Below, in pieces: positions 22,442 through 35,731 of a stretch of DNA of 64,000 bases. The position numbers were made by a program, and so were the translations under genes. The notes below the pieces were generated by a model. That model was not told the DNA's origin, did no database searches, and was given only the letters and a program-made list of their open reading frames with translations. Source of the DNA: Laccaria trichodermophora (taxonomy: Eukaryota > Basidiomycota > Agaricomycetes > Agaricales > Hydnangiaceae). Numbering within the stretch: the stretch's first letter is position 1; every line of letters starts with the position of its first letter. The stretch lies in contig JACTVC010000020.1 in the NCBI GenBank assembly GCA_018417955.1, positions 496,001 to 560,000 of the forward strand. Reading direction: 5' to 3'.

Positions 22442-23003
22442 ATTCCTGATAAAGGATAAGAGAAGGGGGGAGGGGCGACATGAAGCTTGACCAACCCTTT
22501 TAACATGTTGAACGTATGTACCTGCGTCTAAACGTGAGGCGCGCATACTACATCCGTGAGGGGAGGTGCCATAACGATTGGAAATTGGTTTCTGAGCGCT
22601 TAAGACCATGGACATACAGACCACATTGCCGAGTTGCGACATCAACCGCTAAGAGCGGGAGGAAACTTGCCTCTTCCGGCCTAAGTTTACCATACATGAG
22701 GACTGTGTCACATACACGAGGCTGTTATAACAACCGAATTGTTGAAAGAGTGCCCACAAACAAGTCACATGGACAAGAGGAAAGCGGTTGAAGTGTTGCA
22801 GATCACATTCTTATAATTTGAGCAGAGGCAACGCAGAGGGGAGGTGGGGGTGAACATAGAGGCCAAAAGGTAAGCCCAAGCCCATGGGTGACCCCAAGGT
22901 GATGTAAACATCTCAACGCACCACTGAAATGTTGCAGCCACGACACTTTAATCAGGGCATCGAACCAAGAATGATATTCTGAAAGGTTGTACGTCATCAA
23001 GGA
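22442..23003. other. Intergenic, nothing recognised
   Basis: About 560 bp between the start of the TPR gene and the stop of the F-box gene, both on the minus strand. Short frames only; no repeat or element ends seen. Confidence 0.5.
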
Positions 23004-24545
23004 TTAAACACCGAGATCCGCCAAGTCGATGGCAGTAAAATTGACCGACATTGTGTTCAACTTCGAACAGACCGACACAATTTGCCGGAGGAAATATTTA
23101 TGGCGGTTCAAGATAACGTCTTGAGAAGGGAGAAGTTGTTCCGCCAAATCAACTTTCTCCAAGCTCGGGAACAGAGCCAAAAATTGCGGAAATGCCTGCA
23201 CCACAGGCTCGTCTCGGTCATCCATCCTCATCCAATAGCGCGTCCGAACAGTGAGATGCGTAACCCTTGTGAGGTTCCTAATACATCCAAGGACGGCGTC
23301 GGAGGGAGCCGTGGGGTTTGACAGGTGTTTCTCAAACCATCTGTGCAACCCTGTCTTTGACAGGAAGTTGAGGTGAAGGTGTATTGAATCCATTTGAGAA
23401 CAAAGCGCGACGGCTTCGAGGGCTTCGTCGAATTGATCAAAATCGAAATCACCAGGCTCCGATGTTATTGTGACCTCCTTGAGCTCTTTCAAGTGGGCAG
23501 CTGTACCGCGGAGGAGCCATGCTATGATCTTTGGATGTGTTCCTACAACACGCAATATGGGAAGAATGGGATTTCGAAGTGTAGGCGTCGGTGTGGGGAA
23601 ATTGATTCCAGATAAATTCAAAACCATGATCGAGGGATGGCGTTCGAGAAAGGTATGAATATCTCCAAGGGCCACCCCTAATCCCCCAACTAGCCGGCGC
23701 GTCGTCACGATGTCGAACAGGCACAATGAGGGCAAGGTGAGGGTGGCAAGGAGTTGGTGCCAGGTAGACGATCTGACGTCGTGGAACCTGAGGTGGGTCA
23801 AGGATCTAGCGTTGGTTTGAAGACGAGTTTGGGTCCAACGAAATAGATAGGGATGAAGGAGCATTGGAGAATTGATATAGATCGACGACAGTCGGGAGCG
23901 ACTCGGTGAATCAGAAGTTTTTGGTAGAAGCGTAACTCTCGAAAAAAATGACGAAATCTTCCGGCTTGCTGTTGCTGATAGAGTTTTGAATTTCGAAGAA
24001 GGTCGTTCCTGCGATTCCAGCTCATCTAGATCTGCAAACAGATTGTCGCCTCCGTATATCTGAAGGTCCCGGCACGACTTCTGGAGTGCTGTGTCCATGA
24101 GCACAGCAAGCTCTACGCTCCACTTCTGCATATCGTGTAAAGCACCTTGAAATCTTGAGTCGACAACGTCCTGGTATGATGGGTATAACAAGGTGAGGCG
24201 GGAAATCAGAGGCAAGCGCAGGAGCAACTTCTGCAACATGCGAAGATCAGAGAACAGTCTGCACTCCTCCGCACTGGGGAAGAAGTGGATCCTCTCCAGA
24301 CTTGGGGCAAGCAGAGACGTCCGAAGGGCGCTCAAACCCTCTTGAGAGGGGTCGATGATGGAAACGAGGTCAGGGCCTATGATACGGATGCCATTTCGCG
24401 ACAGGACGAGGGGAAGGGCGAAAAAATGGAACGTTTTACACGTTTGCGTGAAAGCGTAGATCGATTCATCATCAAGTGGGTTGATGATCTGCGAGAGCAG
24501 CTCGTGAGGTAGGTCTGTCAATTGTGCGAGGCTTGGTGGAAACAT
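23004..24545 (-). CDS. F-box / leucine-rich repeat protein
   Basis: 513 aa single-exon frame. An F-box motif at about residues 8-48 (LTDLPHELLSQIINPLDDES, then CKTFHFFALPLVLSRNGI) would bind Skp1 in an SCF ubiquitin ligase. The rest holds irregular LRR-like segments (LRMLQKLLLRLPLISRLTL, LTHLRFHDV, IMVLNLSGINF, VTHLTVRTRYW, LFPSLEKVDLAEQLLP), as in the large F-box/LRR families of Agaricomycetes. It shares N-terminal layout and phrases (LVLSRNGIRI, FALFPSLE) with the F-box gene at 38660-40330, so the two are paralogues. A 477 bp transposon lies 110 bp upstream of the ATG, in the likely promoter. The substrate is unknown. Confidence 0.85.
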   Translation of the reverse strand: MFPPSLAQLTDLPHELLSQIINPLDDESIYAFTQTCKTFHFFALPLVLSRNGIRIIGPDLVSIIDPSQEGLSALRTSLLAPSLERIHFFPSAEECRLFSDLRMLQKLLLRLPLISRLTLLYPSYQDVVDSRFQGALHDMQKWSVELAVLMDTALQKSCRDLQIYGGDNLFADLDELESQERPSSKFKTLSATASRKISSFFSRVTLLPKTSDSPSRSRLSSIYINSPMLLHPYLFRWTQTRLQTNARSLTHLRFHDVRSSTWHQLLATLTLPSLCLFDIVTTRRLVGGLGVALGDIHTFLERHPSIMVLNLSGINFPTPTPTLRNPILPILRVVGTHPKIIAWLLRGTAAHLKELKEVTITSEPGDFDFDQFDEALEAVALCSQMDSIHLHLNFLSKTGLHRWFEKHLSNPTAPSDAVLGCIRNLTRVTHLTVRTRYWMRMDDRDEPVVQAFPQFLALFPSLEKVDLAEQLLPSQDVILNRHKYFLRQIVSVCSKLNTMSVNFTAIDLADLGV

Positions 24546-24655
24546 AGGTCATTTGTTCGGACTCCGGTGGCGTATTGCACTTGCAGTGACGTGAAGCAAA
24601 CCAGTCTCTTTGATGTTGTCTTGAAGTGTGTTGAGCGCTCAAAAGCAAGTGAGGC

Positions 24656-25132
24656 AATAGTGGAATGCAGAGTTGACGTCGCGGCCGCTAAAATGGGTCG
24701 CGACAACTTGTCCGCTAAATCCCACGATACAGAAAATCTGCGAAAGTTGAACTTTGTATCACTTTCTGTCGCGAGGGCCTAACCAATCGGGCGGACTTGG
24801 GGCGGACTTCAAATTGAGACATACTTTCCTGTTAAATTACCTCTATACGTGACGCCATACCTAATTTTTACATAACAGAGACCATTCAGTCAGAAGGGGA
24901 TTGAAATTTTCACACATTTTGGGAATTTTACGGTGTTACTCAATTGGTATGTACGGAGCATGCTATGTGGCCATCAAGGATTTGAAACTCAGTCAAAGCT
25001 GTAGCAGGTGTGTCGACGGTCGGTTGTAGCGAGGGCATTTACCTGTCGGAGTTGATTCACTAAGGAAAGTTGTCGCGTGGTGAAAAAAAGCGTAGCGTTG
25101 CGGCCGCGACGTCAACTCTGCATTCCACTAAT
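24656..25132. mobile_element. Non-autonomous DNA transposon, 477 bp, 8 bp target duplication
   Basis: Inverted arms of about 33 bp (left AATAGTGGAATGCAGAG..., right the reverse complement with one early mismatch) run to GCGGCCGC on both sides. The perfect 8 bp duplication AGTGAGGC flanks it at 24648-24655 and 25133-25140. A second pair, CGCGACAACTT, follows inside each arm. No ORF. A hAT-type origin is inferred from the duplication length. Confidence 0.85.
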
Positions 25133-25140
25133 AGTGAGGC

Positions 25141-26515
25141 GCTGTATGGTGCCTGTCCGAATGGGTCAGCAACCGTGCCGAGAAACGACTTACTGTACTA
25201 TCACGACCCTAGTGTTGCAAACTCACCTAGTGTTGCAAACTCACCTAGTGTTGCAAATCACCGTCTCACACCTCAACAAACAGGACTGAGCCTCTGAAAA
25301 TATTTGAGACAATGTAAACCAATATGCTCAACATGGCTCTATTTTTCATTTGAGGAAAATCCCTCAGGAAACAAGCTTAGGAGGGTAGATATAGTGAAAT
25401 TCAGTGGTTTAACAGCATGTTGCCCACCTAGAATAATCAAAACTGGGCGAAGAGTCGTAAAACTTTGTCCTAACAGAGATACATACTCATGCTAAACACT
25501 ACAGATAAATTTGAGCCTATCCGTTGAGTAGCTCTATGAAAAGGATGTTCGAATGGGCGAGCGTGACAATTCACGACGACCCAAAGCTGCCCATTCGAAC
25601 TCCGACGAAGGGTGGGCGTGCTGACATCAAAACATGAACAGGGCGGAGATTGTAATCTCACCTCATCGTTTCTGATTTGGCCTGATCTGACGTGACTCCA
25701 CCGTGACAAAATTTGCAACACTAGGTGATTTTCTCTTCTGCCTCGGCACCTACTTCACTCACCTCAGATAAATGCGAAAAAAGCATATTATGAAAGCCTA
25801 GAACTAAGGCTTTCCAATGGTCAAAGAATTACAAAAATTGGTTGAGTTCTTGAGGCACTATAGTGGTTTGATTGGAATATTTGCAACACCCCGTCAATGA
25901 TAGTACTTGGCATGGGTCAATCGCAATGTGGACGTGGTTGATCAATTGGTCCTGGGAGTTATGAGGGAGATCGACTATCATCACCGTCATCATAGGAGTT
26001 GCCTACCGAGAAACACTTTCGTAGTCAGTCTTCTACTGGCCACGGCCACTGGCACACCAAGTCATTGGGCAGATTATAGGTTAATGTTCTGGAAAATGTA
26101 TGGCAGTGCTCAGCCATGGTAGAATTGGGCGAAGTTTTATTGTCGAAAATTTCCGCTCTCTTTATGTAAATAAAGGTTTTCACCGCATCAACCTACATAG
26201 CTTAGTGACATTTTATTTCTGTCTCGTCCCCATTTCTCGTGCACTAAATCAACATCAGCAACCTTCACAAGTCCCTATACCTTCAAACGCGCAGTTGTGG
26301 GAGGTTTTGATGTAAGATCGCGTCACAGCGATAACCCCACAGAAATATCAAGTGATACAGTCGTCAAACCATTGTCAAGCTGAAATTTCATGTATCTCAG
26401 AAAAAAGACAAGGTGGAAAAGAAAGGATGGATTAAAAAACAAGAGGACAAAAAGTCCCATTTCTCCTCCGCCCCATCCTCTAAGCGATTATTACTCCCTT
26501 TTCATTATAAAACAT
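25141..26515. other. Intergenic with small repeats
   Basis: Three tandem copies of a 17-18 bp unit (CCTAGTGTTGCAAACTCA) lie at about 25206-25260, with an inverted copy near 25708-25727. A 12 bp perfect inverted repeat (GTTCGAATGGGC / GCCCATTCGAAC) lies at about 25548-25602. No gene seen. The 3' end of the actin gene follows. Confidence 0.6.
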
Positions 26516-28092
<1,577 letters not shown>

Positions 28093-28181
28093 GGTTGATT
28101 ATTCGTAAAAAAAGAGGTTGAACGTAAGAAGAAGGTAAGTTGATGGTAGGCGAGATGGCTGTAAGTTGTAGCGTTGATCGA

Positions 28182-28189
28182 TTTATAAA
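28182..28189 (-). promoter_or_regulatory. TATA box of the actin gene
   Basis: TTTATAAA, 90 bp upstream of the actin ATG (28092), in a normal position for a strongly expressed fungal gene. Inferred from sequence and spacing only. Confidence 0.55.
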
Positions 28190-28938
28190 GCGATTGCGCA
28201 GCACGCAGGAAATGACAAACAAACAAGTCAGTCCACTGCGGGTTTGGACGACGCGCTGGCGGCCGTGGACAATGGACGTTACCTTTACGACGAGCTCGCT
28301 GTCTTCGAAGTGTTGGGCAGAGGGTAACTGTTCAAGTCTCCGATGTCACTTTTGCTTATCCGATTTGCATAAGGGCAGGCGTATGTAAATGTGCCTAATT
28401 TGGACCCCTGTCTCTGATCACCGCCAAGGGCAGTGTCAACAGCGGCTGCTGCAGCGCTGAAAGACTTGGAATGGCCACCTTACCTCGCCTACCGAATACC
28501 AGAGGCAACTTTTGATAATGTACAAGTATAAATGTTTTGTTGCCGAGGTCTAGCGTCAAATAGCATCTAGATTTTTGCATCTGGCCAAATCCTGGGGAAA
28601 CTCTCCAAGTTCCAACGCGCTTCTCTAAAATGGGATATCGGCTAGCTGACAAACGGACCAGGGCGCTTGGGACACAAATCTCCAAGACCTAGGTGATTGT
28701 TGATCATCCATGTCATCACGACTCAGGAGGACCATCACACTGTCAAGAATTCTGGTATTCCATCGTCTTCATGTGGACTCCAGCTGAAAAGCAGAGTTAT
28801 TAACCAGCGATACACCTGTGGGGATTTAGGTCAAGAGACAGGTTTTGCTGGCAACGTCGACGACGTACCTTATCATACAGGAATTACAAATACAGCTTGA
28901 GATGAGAGCGAGGAGAAAACACGATAAGGATGAAGAGA
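28190..28938. other. Intergenic between actin promoter and Rpb7 3' end
   Basis: About 750 bp. It should include the distal actin promoter and the Rpb7 terminator. No further gene or element ends are recognised. Confidence 0.5.
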
Positions 28939-29756
28939 TCAATCAATGACTCCCAGATGGTCCTCTTTTATTGTTCCAATAGCAAACTATCAGAGCGAAG
29001 ATCAGTGGTGCTCTCCCAGACTTTAATAGGAAGACGCACAATTTCCGTAGCGTCGACACGCGTCCCTACAATTTTTAGGCGAACACGGGTGTTCTTTTCG
29101 ATGATCTGAAACGAGAGGTCATGAGAGTAGGCTCGAGAAAGGGTGGACAGCCTTATATACCTGTTCATCTGACGCAAACGACGGAGGGTTGGAGTTCGGG
29201 TCGAATCGCATATCAGGATGAATGAGCTATGAAGCAAAAGAAAGGTTGAATGGGCACTCGTAGATACTGGATTTTCGCATGTAAAAGTTACCTGATGCGA
29301 CACGAACACCGTGAGCGGTCCCACATCCGCAAAAAAGCCCATCTACCAAACAACAAGCCACATCAGCACACCTTCAAAGCTCACGAGGTGAAAAAAGGAA
29401 AAGCACCTTATTAACATTATTCACCACTCCATCCACCACCTCCCCTTTAAACGGCTTGAACACAATTGCGCGATACCGCGTAATGAACTCCGCCTGTCCA
29501 CTTCCACTGAGGACCATGCCCTTCCCGATATCGAGTATCGACACCACGGCGATGATGTACCCGAATTGTCCTGAACATGTGCCCTCTACGTCCGAGTAGA
29601 GTTTGGACTCGAGGAAGTTGAGCATCCGTGGACCGAAGTAGGATGGGTGGAGTAGGATGGTGTGCGTCAGCTCTTTCTGTATATGTAGTAAAGGGTGGTT
29701 GTTAGTTGTGGATTTATGGGGTAGGAGAGCATGTATGTACTCACGATGAAGAACAT
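28939..29756 (-). CDS. RPB7: DNA-directed RNA polymerase II subunit Rpb7
   Basis: 170 aa from six exons: 29745-29756, 29407-29676, 29292-29342, 29161-29226, 29040-29105 and 28939-28986 (513 nt in frame, all GT-AG). The first exon is only 12 nt (MFFI); KELTHTILLHPSYFGPRM follows, then [52 protein letters not shown] and the S1/OB-fold half with LIHPDMRFDP, ending GTIKEDHLGVID. This matches the Rpb7 RNP-like plus S1 layout and usual length. Rpb7 pairs with Rpb4 as the stalk of RNA polymerase II in the nucleus and binds emerging RNA. A 1.2 kb MITE begins 91 bp upstream of the ATG, so the promoter must be very short or lie within or beyond it. Confidence 0.96.
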
Positions 29757-29846
29757 GACTGCTGCTGGAGGTGGATGCGGCGGAAGAGTCGCGTCGGACG
29801 ATGATCAACAATGACCAACAAAAGTCAGCCTCATGTGTGCTCAATA

Positions 29847-31015
29847 GGGGGAGTCAGAGTGGCCGGTTCAGCGTCGGTTCAGCATCGATTCAAGATCAGG
29901 TTCAAAGACGATTCAGGAAATTTATTTTTGCCTGAATCGTCGTTGAACCGGGTCTAACTCTGACCCCCCCGGTTCAGCTTGAGCCTTAAAACTCTATTTC
30001 AGGCCGGTTCTGATCACCTCCAGAACCAAAATGTATGTTCCATAAAACTTTAGATACATTTTTATATCACAAGTTCCTTCTTTGAAAGCTCAGCAACCGA
30101 CCCCATGACAGGATGTACAGTGCATCAAAGGCTGTCAGAAAATTTGGATGGCATTTTTGTGAGGACATTGTAAAAGTGGGCAGTCAGCACAATCAAAAAT
30201 TATTGAAGTACTGTACTAATACGACCAAGTCCTCGGGCCCTATAGGGCGTGACATATTTTCACCATCTCTTCGCCGCTTCAACAGCCGATGTGATGCGTG
30301 ACGAAGAATGTGATGGCTTCGGCGCTTTTGCAAGTTGTTGAAGATGATGCTCATGTCAACTTTTCAACGAGCCAGACCAGGCTTTCGTGATGGGACAAGA
30401 TGGAGTCATACCGGCAGCTGAAGCAGAAGAGACTCTTATTGAAGAGGTTGAAGGCCAAGTACTCAGCCCCACCACGGCTGGGGAGCGGGAAGGCCGAAAT
30501 CAAGAACAGGTTGTACACGCAAGAAAACCTCAGATGGTGGGACAACTCCCATCAGAAAGTAGATAATATATACACCGTGTCGTTTACATGCCTATGGGCG
30601 CCAGAAAAATCAGCCATTTTAGAATAGGAAAAAATGACTTCGAAAACCGGGGTGATGCGTGACATCACCCTCACTTCACTTCCTTCGATGACCTCTGTGA
30701 TGCGTGATGCGAAGTCATGGTCGTATTAGTACAGTACAATGGTACCGAGGCAGGAAATTCTACAGAAGAATATCTGAAAACTATTTTTCCAAGGAGAGAT
30801 AAATAGAAATCTAATTAAAAAGGGGAGTTATGTGCGAAGGACGTAGAACCAAGGAAGAACCGAAAGTTGAACCGACAGTGAAGCGCCTCCAGAGGCGCTT
30901 CGCCGTCGGTTCAGGTTCAGCAACGATTCAATGTGTTCCCACGGTTCAGACAAGCCTCGAATCGTTTCTGAACCGTCCGCTGAATCGTCGCTGAACCGGC
31001 CACTCTGACTCCCCC
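29847..31015. mobile_element. MITE-like element with long terminal inverted repeats, 1169 bp
   Basis: Ends read GGGGGAGTCAGAGTGGCCGG going inwards on both sides and continue with repeated CGGTTCAG and CGATTCA words. Flanking bases are TA on each side (29845-29846, 31016-31017), suggesting a TA target duplication (mariner- or PIF-like; inferred). The interior carries a strong hairpin (AAGCGCCTCcAGAGGCGCTT) near 30882 and no transposase frame. Confidence 0.82.
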
Positions 31016-31017
31016 TA

Positions 31018-31808
31018 ATCGACCATGGACCTCCTCTAACGGTGAGAATGCGAACTCAGTCTGCAAGTCCTCAAACTTTTTGAAATAGTGGCCAGCGCCA
31101 TCTGAAGTCAGCTCACGAAGGGTTATCTTGACCCAATTCTGCCTCTTGCGATTGATGGTAGTATCATGATCAGCATCCTACGACAACACTATAGAGACTG
31201 GCTAATTCTTCTGTCAGTGCGATTCAAATGTTTCGCAGGGCCACGAACTGCGCTATTGAATATTTGAATGTTTTATGAAGCTTCCTCTGAATCCAAGGAC
31301 ACCAGTACCTTGTCTAGACAGGTTTTATTGACTTTCTTCCTGGCAGACGGCGCGGTTTTCATCAGGAAGAACTGGACACTTGGCACCCTATTTACTTGGA
31401 CACTTGGCACCTTTGAAATCCCTTGAACGTTCAGACTTCCTTCAAACCACTTGTCACCCAACTTTCAGCAGCACTGAACTCGGAGGTTGAGATACTTTAC
31501 GCATAAATGTAACAGATCGCCGTGTTGAACGTAGACATTCCTTTAGACTTTTCGATTTAGAGAAGAAGAAAAAAGCAGATGCAATGAGAAGAAAATAAAG
31601 TGAATGTAGGTTCAGAGCCTGCGAAAGCTTGACGAAAACGGTCGAGATGGCGTTTTTGAGGGTGACCCTGTTCACCTTTCTTTCACTTTCACCAACGATT
31701 TTTGTCGACATTCCAAGCCCCCGGCGGACTCTTCACTAGCGCTGGCATGCAGTCGAACAACAAGGTCGAAAGCCGAAAGGCTGCAGGGGCTTTCCAAACA
31801 CGGTATAT
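31018..31808. other. Intergenic, nothing recognised
   Basis: About 790 bp upstream of the ceramide synthase gene. Short frames only; a 15 bp phrase around ACTTGGCACC occurs twice near 31380-31410. Confidence 0.5.
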
Positions 31809-33472
31809 TTGACTATTTTTGTCGGTGTTGACCAGCACTCACCGTGCCAGTTCACTAGGGGTGACACAACACATACGTCGTACGCTTTGCCGCTACTAGT
31901 TGATCCTCTTCATATACTGAGTCTATGCCCTAGGCCGCTCGGAAATGGACGTAGTGCTTCTTCAACGGCGTTGACACGTCAGCACCAACCCAAATTCGAC
32001 CACGTATCTCCATGGTTGCGTTGGGCGGTGGATCCTCGTACGTTCTTGGAACCTCCGAGTTGCTGCCATATACGAGCCTTATATCTCTATACAGTTTCCG
32101 CACTCAAGCTCTTGGTTGTCCCTTTCGTACTGTACGGCATCTATGAACTTTTCGCTCCTTATCTAGACGTCCCAAGCCACCAAAACCCATTCGCTTCCTT
32201 CTTCCAGATATCCGGCTATGTCGATACCTCCAAACCAGATGACCCCCGATATGCGAAGTCATATCACGACTTGATCTTTCTGGCCTACCACATCGTCTTC
32301 TTCTCCTGCGTGCGACAGTTCATCACCATTAACGTTTCCAGACCTATCGCCAAGTTTTTCGGACTGAAACGAGAATCCAAGATAGACAGGTTTGGCGAAC
32401 AGATGTATGCTTTGGTGTATTTCATGGTTTTTGGAGTGTATGGCTATGTGAGTGGAATGTGTAACCACAGTCAATGCTAGTAGCTAATGGTTTGACAGTC
32501 CGTAATGACACGCCTACCGACCTACTGGTATAAAACGCAATACTTTTGGATTGGTTCGTCCTCCTAATATCTGTCTTGGACTTCGTTTTAACTTGTGTTC
32601 TCGTAGACTACCCGCATTGGAACATGAACCAGGACATGAAGCGATACTACCTCATGCAGTTCTCCTACTGGTGTCAGCAATTGCTCGTTTTGCTCCTCGG
32701 ACTGGAGAAACCACGTAAGGATTATTCGAAACTTGTCGCTCACCACATCATCACCTTGTGGTTGGTCGGGTTAGTGTCCATCCATCACCCCGTTTGAACT
32801 GGGCTTACCGTCCTTTTGTATAGAGGGAGTTATGTACTCAACTGCACGTACATGGGGAACGCGGTATTCATCAGTATGGATATACCGGACACCTTGTTTG
32901 CGGTACGTTCTTTGACTTTCATTCACTAGTCGTCTCAATCCATCATAGTTCTCCAAACTACTGAATTACATTCAATGGGAGCGGGCCAAGGTGGTGTCAT
33001 TCGTCACATTCATCGCAGTTTGGACGTAGGTTCCGATTCACAATGGTCTGGCATCCCTCTCATTGCTTTTCATAGATACTTCCGGCATTACCTGAACATC
33101 GTAATGCTCTGGTCGGTGTTGTTCGAATCACATCTCGTCCCGTATGCATAGCGATTCTTCTCTTCCCTCAAACGTTTCATTAACCTCCTACGTCCAGTGG
33201 TTTCGCGAAACAATGGAGTACCTCCCAAGGCGTCTACATGGTGTCCTGGCTGCCCCCAGTCATATTCGCATCAATGTTCTTCTTGCAGTGTCTCAACCTT
33301 TACTGGTATTATCTCATGTTGCGGATATTGGTCAGGTCAGTCGTCAAAGCTATGCTACGCAATGACTTCTCTTATGGTGAATTGTAGGGCGATTCTTACG
33401 AGCAAGACGGAGGACGAACGATCTGAAGACGAGGATGATGGCGAGGAGGTTGAGGTCAAGAAAGAGGATTGA
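31809..33472 (+). CDS. LAG1: Ceramide synthase, Lag1/TLC-domain membrane protein
   Basis: Acyl-CoA-dependent ceramide synthase of the ER membrane, joining a fatty acyl-CoA to a sphingoid base. Eight exons: 31809-32447, 32499-32553, 32607-32769, 32824-32902, 32949-33025, 33076-33141, 33198-33335 and 33388-33472, giving 433 aa in one frame. The TLC domain runs from about residue 160 with several hydrophobic helices. The Lag motif with the paired histidines is present (AHHIITLWLVG), preceded by YPHWNMNQDMKRYYLMQFSYW, as in Lag1/Lac1. The C-terminal tail is strongly acidic (EDERSEDEDDGEEVEVKKED), as in fungal Lag1, where it binds a small partner and is a CK2 target (family knowledge). The first 70 residues are unlike the family and the start codon or a first intron may be misjudged. 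Confidence 0.92.
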
Positions 33473-34329
33473 GAGGTTCGGAGATCCAAATGATACCCAG
33501 GTGATTATATACATTATGAAACAGATAATCTGGAAGTTTAGGGATACCTTCATTTGGTCGTTGTTATTTCTGTGTTATATTTATGGGAGCACTATTGGTA
33601 CCGCAAAATAACCTTCTTGTAATACAGAGTGGACGTAAGCACACGACACCAACACACGACTGGCTTGAATTGAACAACGTCAAAGGCCGGGAAGGGTTAA
33701 AGACCCAAGTGGTAGGCAGTTACCAATCGGTGCTAGGTGTCCACGAGGAAAGTCGACCTATGACCATCCAAGACGGGGTGTGGAAGCCGTCCTCCTCGGC
33801 TACGAAATTCCGCAAAGAGAACGAGCTGATCGAGTGGCTGAAAGTGTGTTGTGGATGTGGGCCAACCACAGAGGTGGTAGAGATGGGCATTCTATTGGGA
33901 TGCATTTCAAACATCAACTACAGCCACGATACATGCCGCTCAGCTGGTTTGCAGACCTTTGAGCTTCCAAGCTGGCGATGACATCGGCAGTCGTCCCCGT
34001 AATTTCACCGTTGGTGTTCTCAGGCCAAAGCGTGTTGGGTGGGATGCATGGAAGCCTTCGGTCCGCTAGTCCCAAGGAGAATGCGGAAGGGATGTTGAGC
34101 TATCATCGATGAGGGAGCCTAATTTCGAAACGGATCAAGTGCCCAGGTGGGAAGTGACTTCATTGGCGATCATCCGTTCGAGGGTTCAGTGGAAAGAATC
34201 TGCGGCGACGAGATAGTGGTCGACGAAGGGGATCGTGGGATAACCTTTCTTAGTCTGTCCTGTGTCCTTGTGGACTGTCCTGTATGATTCGATGGACATA
34301 CGCCACCGAGCATCCAAGCTCTATGCGTT
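33473..34329. other. Intergenic, no gene recognised
   Basis: About 860 bp. A 132-codon plus frame at 33583-33981 has no recognisable domain and no splice partners I trust. Confidence 0.45.
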
Positions 34330-34690
34330 CGGCTTACTCAAGGATCAGCTGGCGTTCCGGAGGCGATGGGTGTTCGGTTGCTGACAGCATAGCAGCGGTA
34401 TACTAGGTACGCGGCGACGCCAGAAGAAAGGTCATAATCAAAATGACCGAAGTAAGAGCCGGATAGGCCCAGATTTTCCTATGCTTTATGTTGGATGGAA
34501 GTTCGATCATCCCAGAACGGTTATCAGCCACAACCCCCGGAGTAAGCGCAGCCCAGATACTCAAGATGGGGCCTTGCCGTCGTTCGAGAACTGGCCTGGA
34601 CGCGTTTGAGCAGCGAACGGAGCTGCTGGTGGCTGACATTCGCCGGACCAAGTTGTACATCTGGAGATCGGGCTTGTTGTCTGGACAGAA
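34330..34690 (-). pseudogene. Truncated inverted copy of the membrane protein gene at 18.5 kb
   Basis: The minus strand matches 18440-18740: shared phrases include RMSATSSS.RCSNASRP in one frame, and ADNRxGMIELPS, IKH and IWAY.ALTSVIL in the protein frame. Homology stops inside the membrane helix with a small deletion, resumes for GCTGTCAGCAACCGAACACCCATCGCC-like bases (34345-34390), and the second exon is absent. Probably a dead fragment. Confidence 0.8.
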
Positions 34691-35731
34691 ACACCTGATC
34701 CATTCTGGGAGTCTGCTGGAGGATCTTGTTGAATAATCAAACGTTGACTGTTGAGAATGGTCTGCCTTATCATGCCAGCTCAGTGGGAGACGGTCGGAGA
34801 ACTTGAACGAGTTTGATCAGAGGTGACCGTGATGGTGGTCGTAATTTTGAATCGAGACCACCGTGACAATCGTGATTATTGAAAGTTTGAACAGGTTGCC
34901 CTCAACACTCTCTCGACATTGCAAAGTTCAAACTATTACGCGCGTACGCCCATTTTGGTCACCTACTCTATTGTTATCGTTGACAAGCCTATTTTTGCAA
35001 AGGCGATTTATTTTGCCATAATTTTTTGTAGCTTCAACAACCTCTTTCATGAGGTTTTGCGATTCCGACGCGTTCATGTCTACAGTGAGGCTCCTTCTCC
35101 CTCCCGGATCATGGAAACATGCCTTAGAATCTTATAGGACTATAGATCCCCGAGCCAATGTGAATGTCTGCCCGAGGCCCCCATCCGTGCATCCGTACGA
35201 AGATCATCAATCACCGACCCCCATGACGACTGCCATTTTCCAATTTACCCCATGCATCTCTGATTAGTCGGCATTGACAAAGGCTACTAATGCCAGAATT
35301 ACGCGTCATCTTCGGTCACAACTACTGCCATTTTTCAATTCAACTCATGCATCTCTGATTAGTGGACAAAGCGTTCACATATGTCAAACTCTACCAATGT
35401 CAGAATTACGCGTCATCTACATCCGGCACAAACTTAGCCGGCTCCATGTATCCTGCAATTCGAAGCAGACTTCGAGCAGCTTCGAGCACGGAGACTTTAC
35501 GTTTGCGTGTAAGCGCAGCTGACATCACGGTTAGAGACTGCTTTTTTTCGCCAAGGCAGCCTGTGACGGACCCTTTTTTGGATGGCAATCCCATGTGAGT
35601 CTCCATTACTGATCCTCTATATCAAAGATGGCAAAGCTCATGATATTTTACAAAGCCCCTTTATATTGTCTTGGATCATCTTGAGTTCACTATTGCAGCA
35701 AGAACCTCGACTTCATTTCCACTCACCCGAG
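34691..35731. other. Intergenic upstream of the P450 gene
   Basis: Contains an imperfect direct duplication of about 100 bp at about 35230-35325 and 35326-35420 (shared: CATGCATCTCTGATTAGT, CAGAATTACGCGTCATC) and a small inverted repeat around 34830-34870 (GTGGTGGTC / GAGACCAC). An open frame reaches back to 35582 in phase with the P450, so a longer N-terminus is possible. Confidence 0.55.

Noticed and set aside
25206..25260. Short regularly spaced repeats as a CRISPR array
   Set aside because: Three adjoining 17-18 bp units without spacers in a eukaryotic genome; a minisatellite.
33583..33981. Plus-strand frame of 132 codons after the ceramide synthase
   Set aside because: No family resemblance and overlapping frames on both strands; nothing to choose between them.
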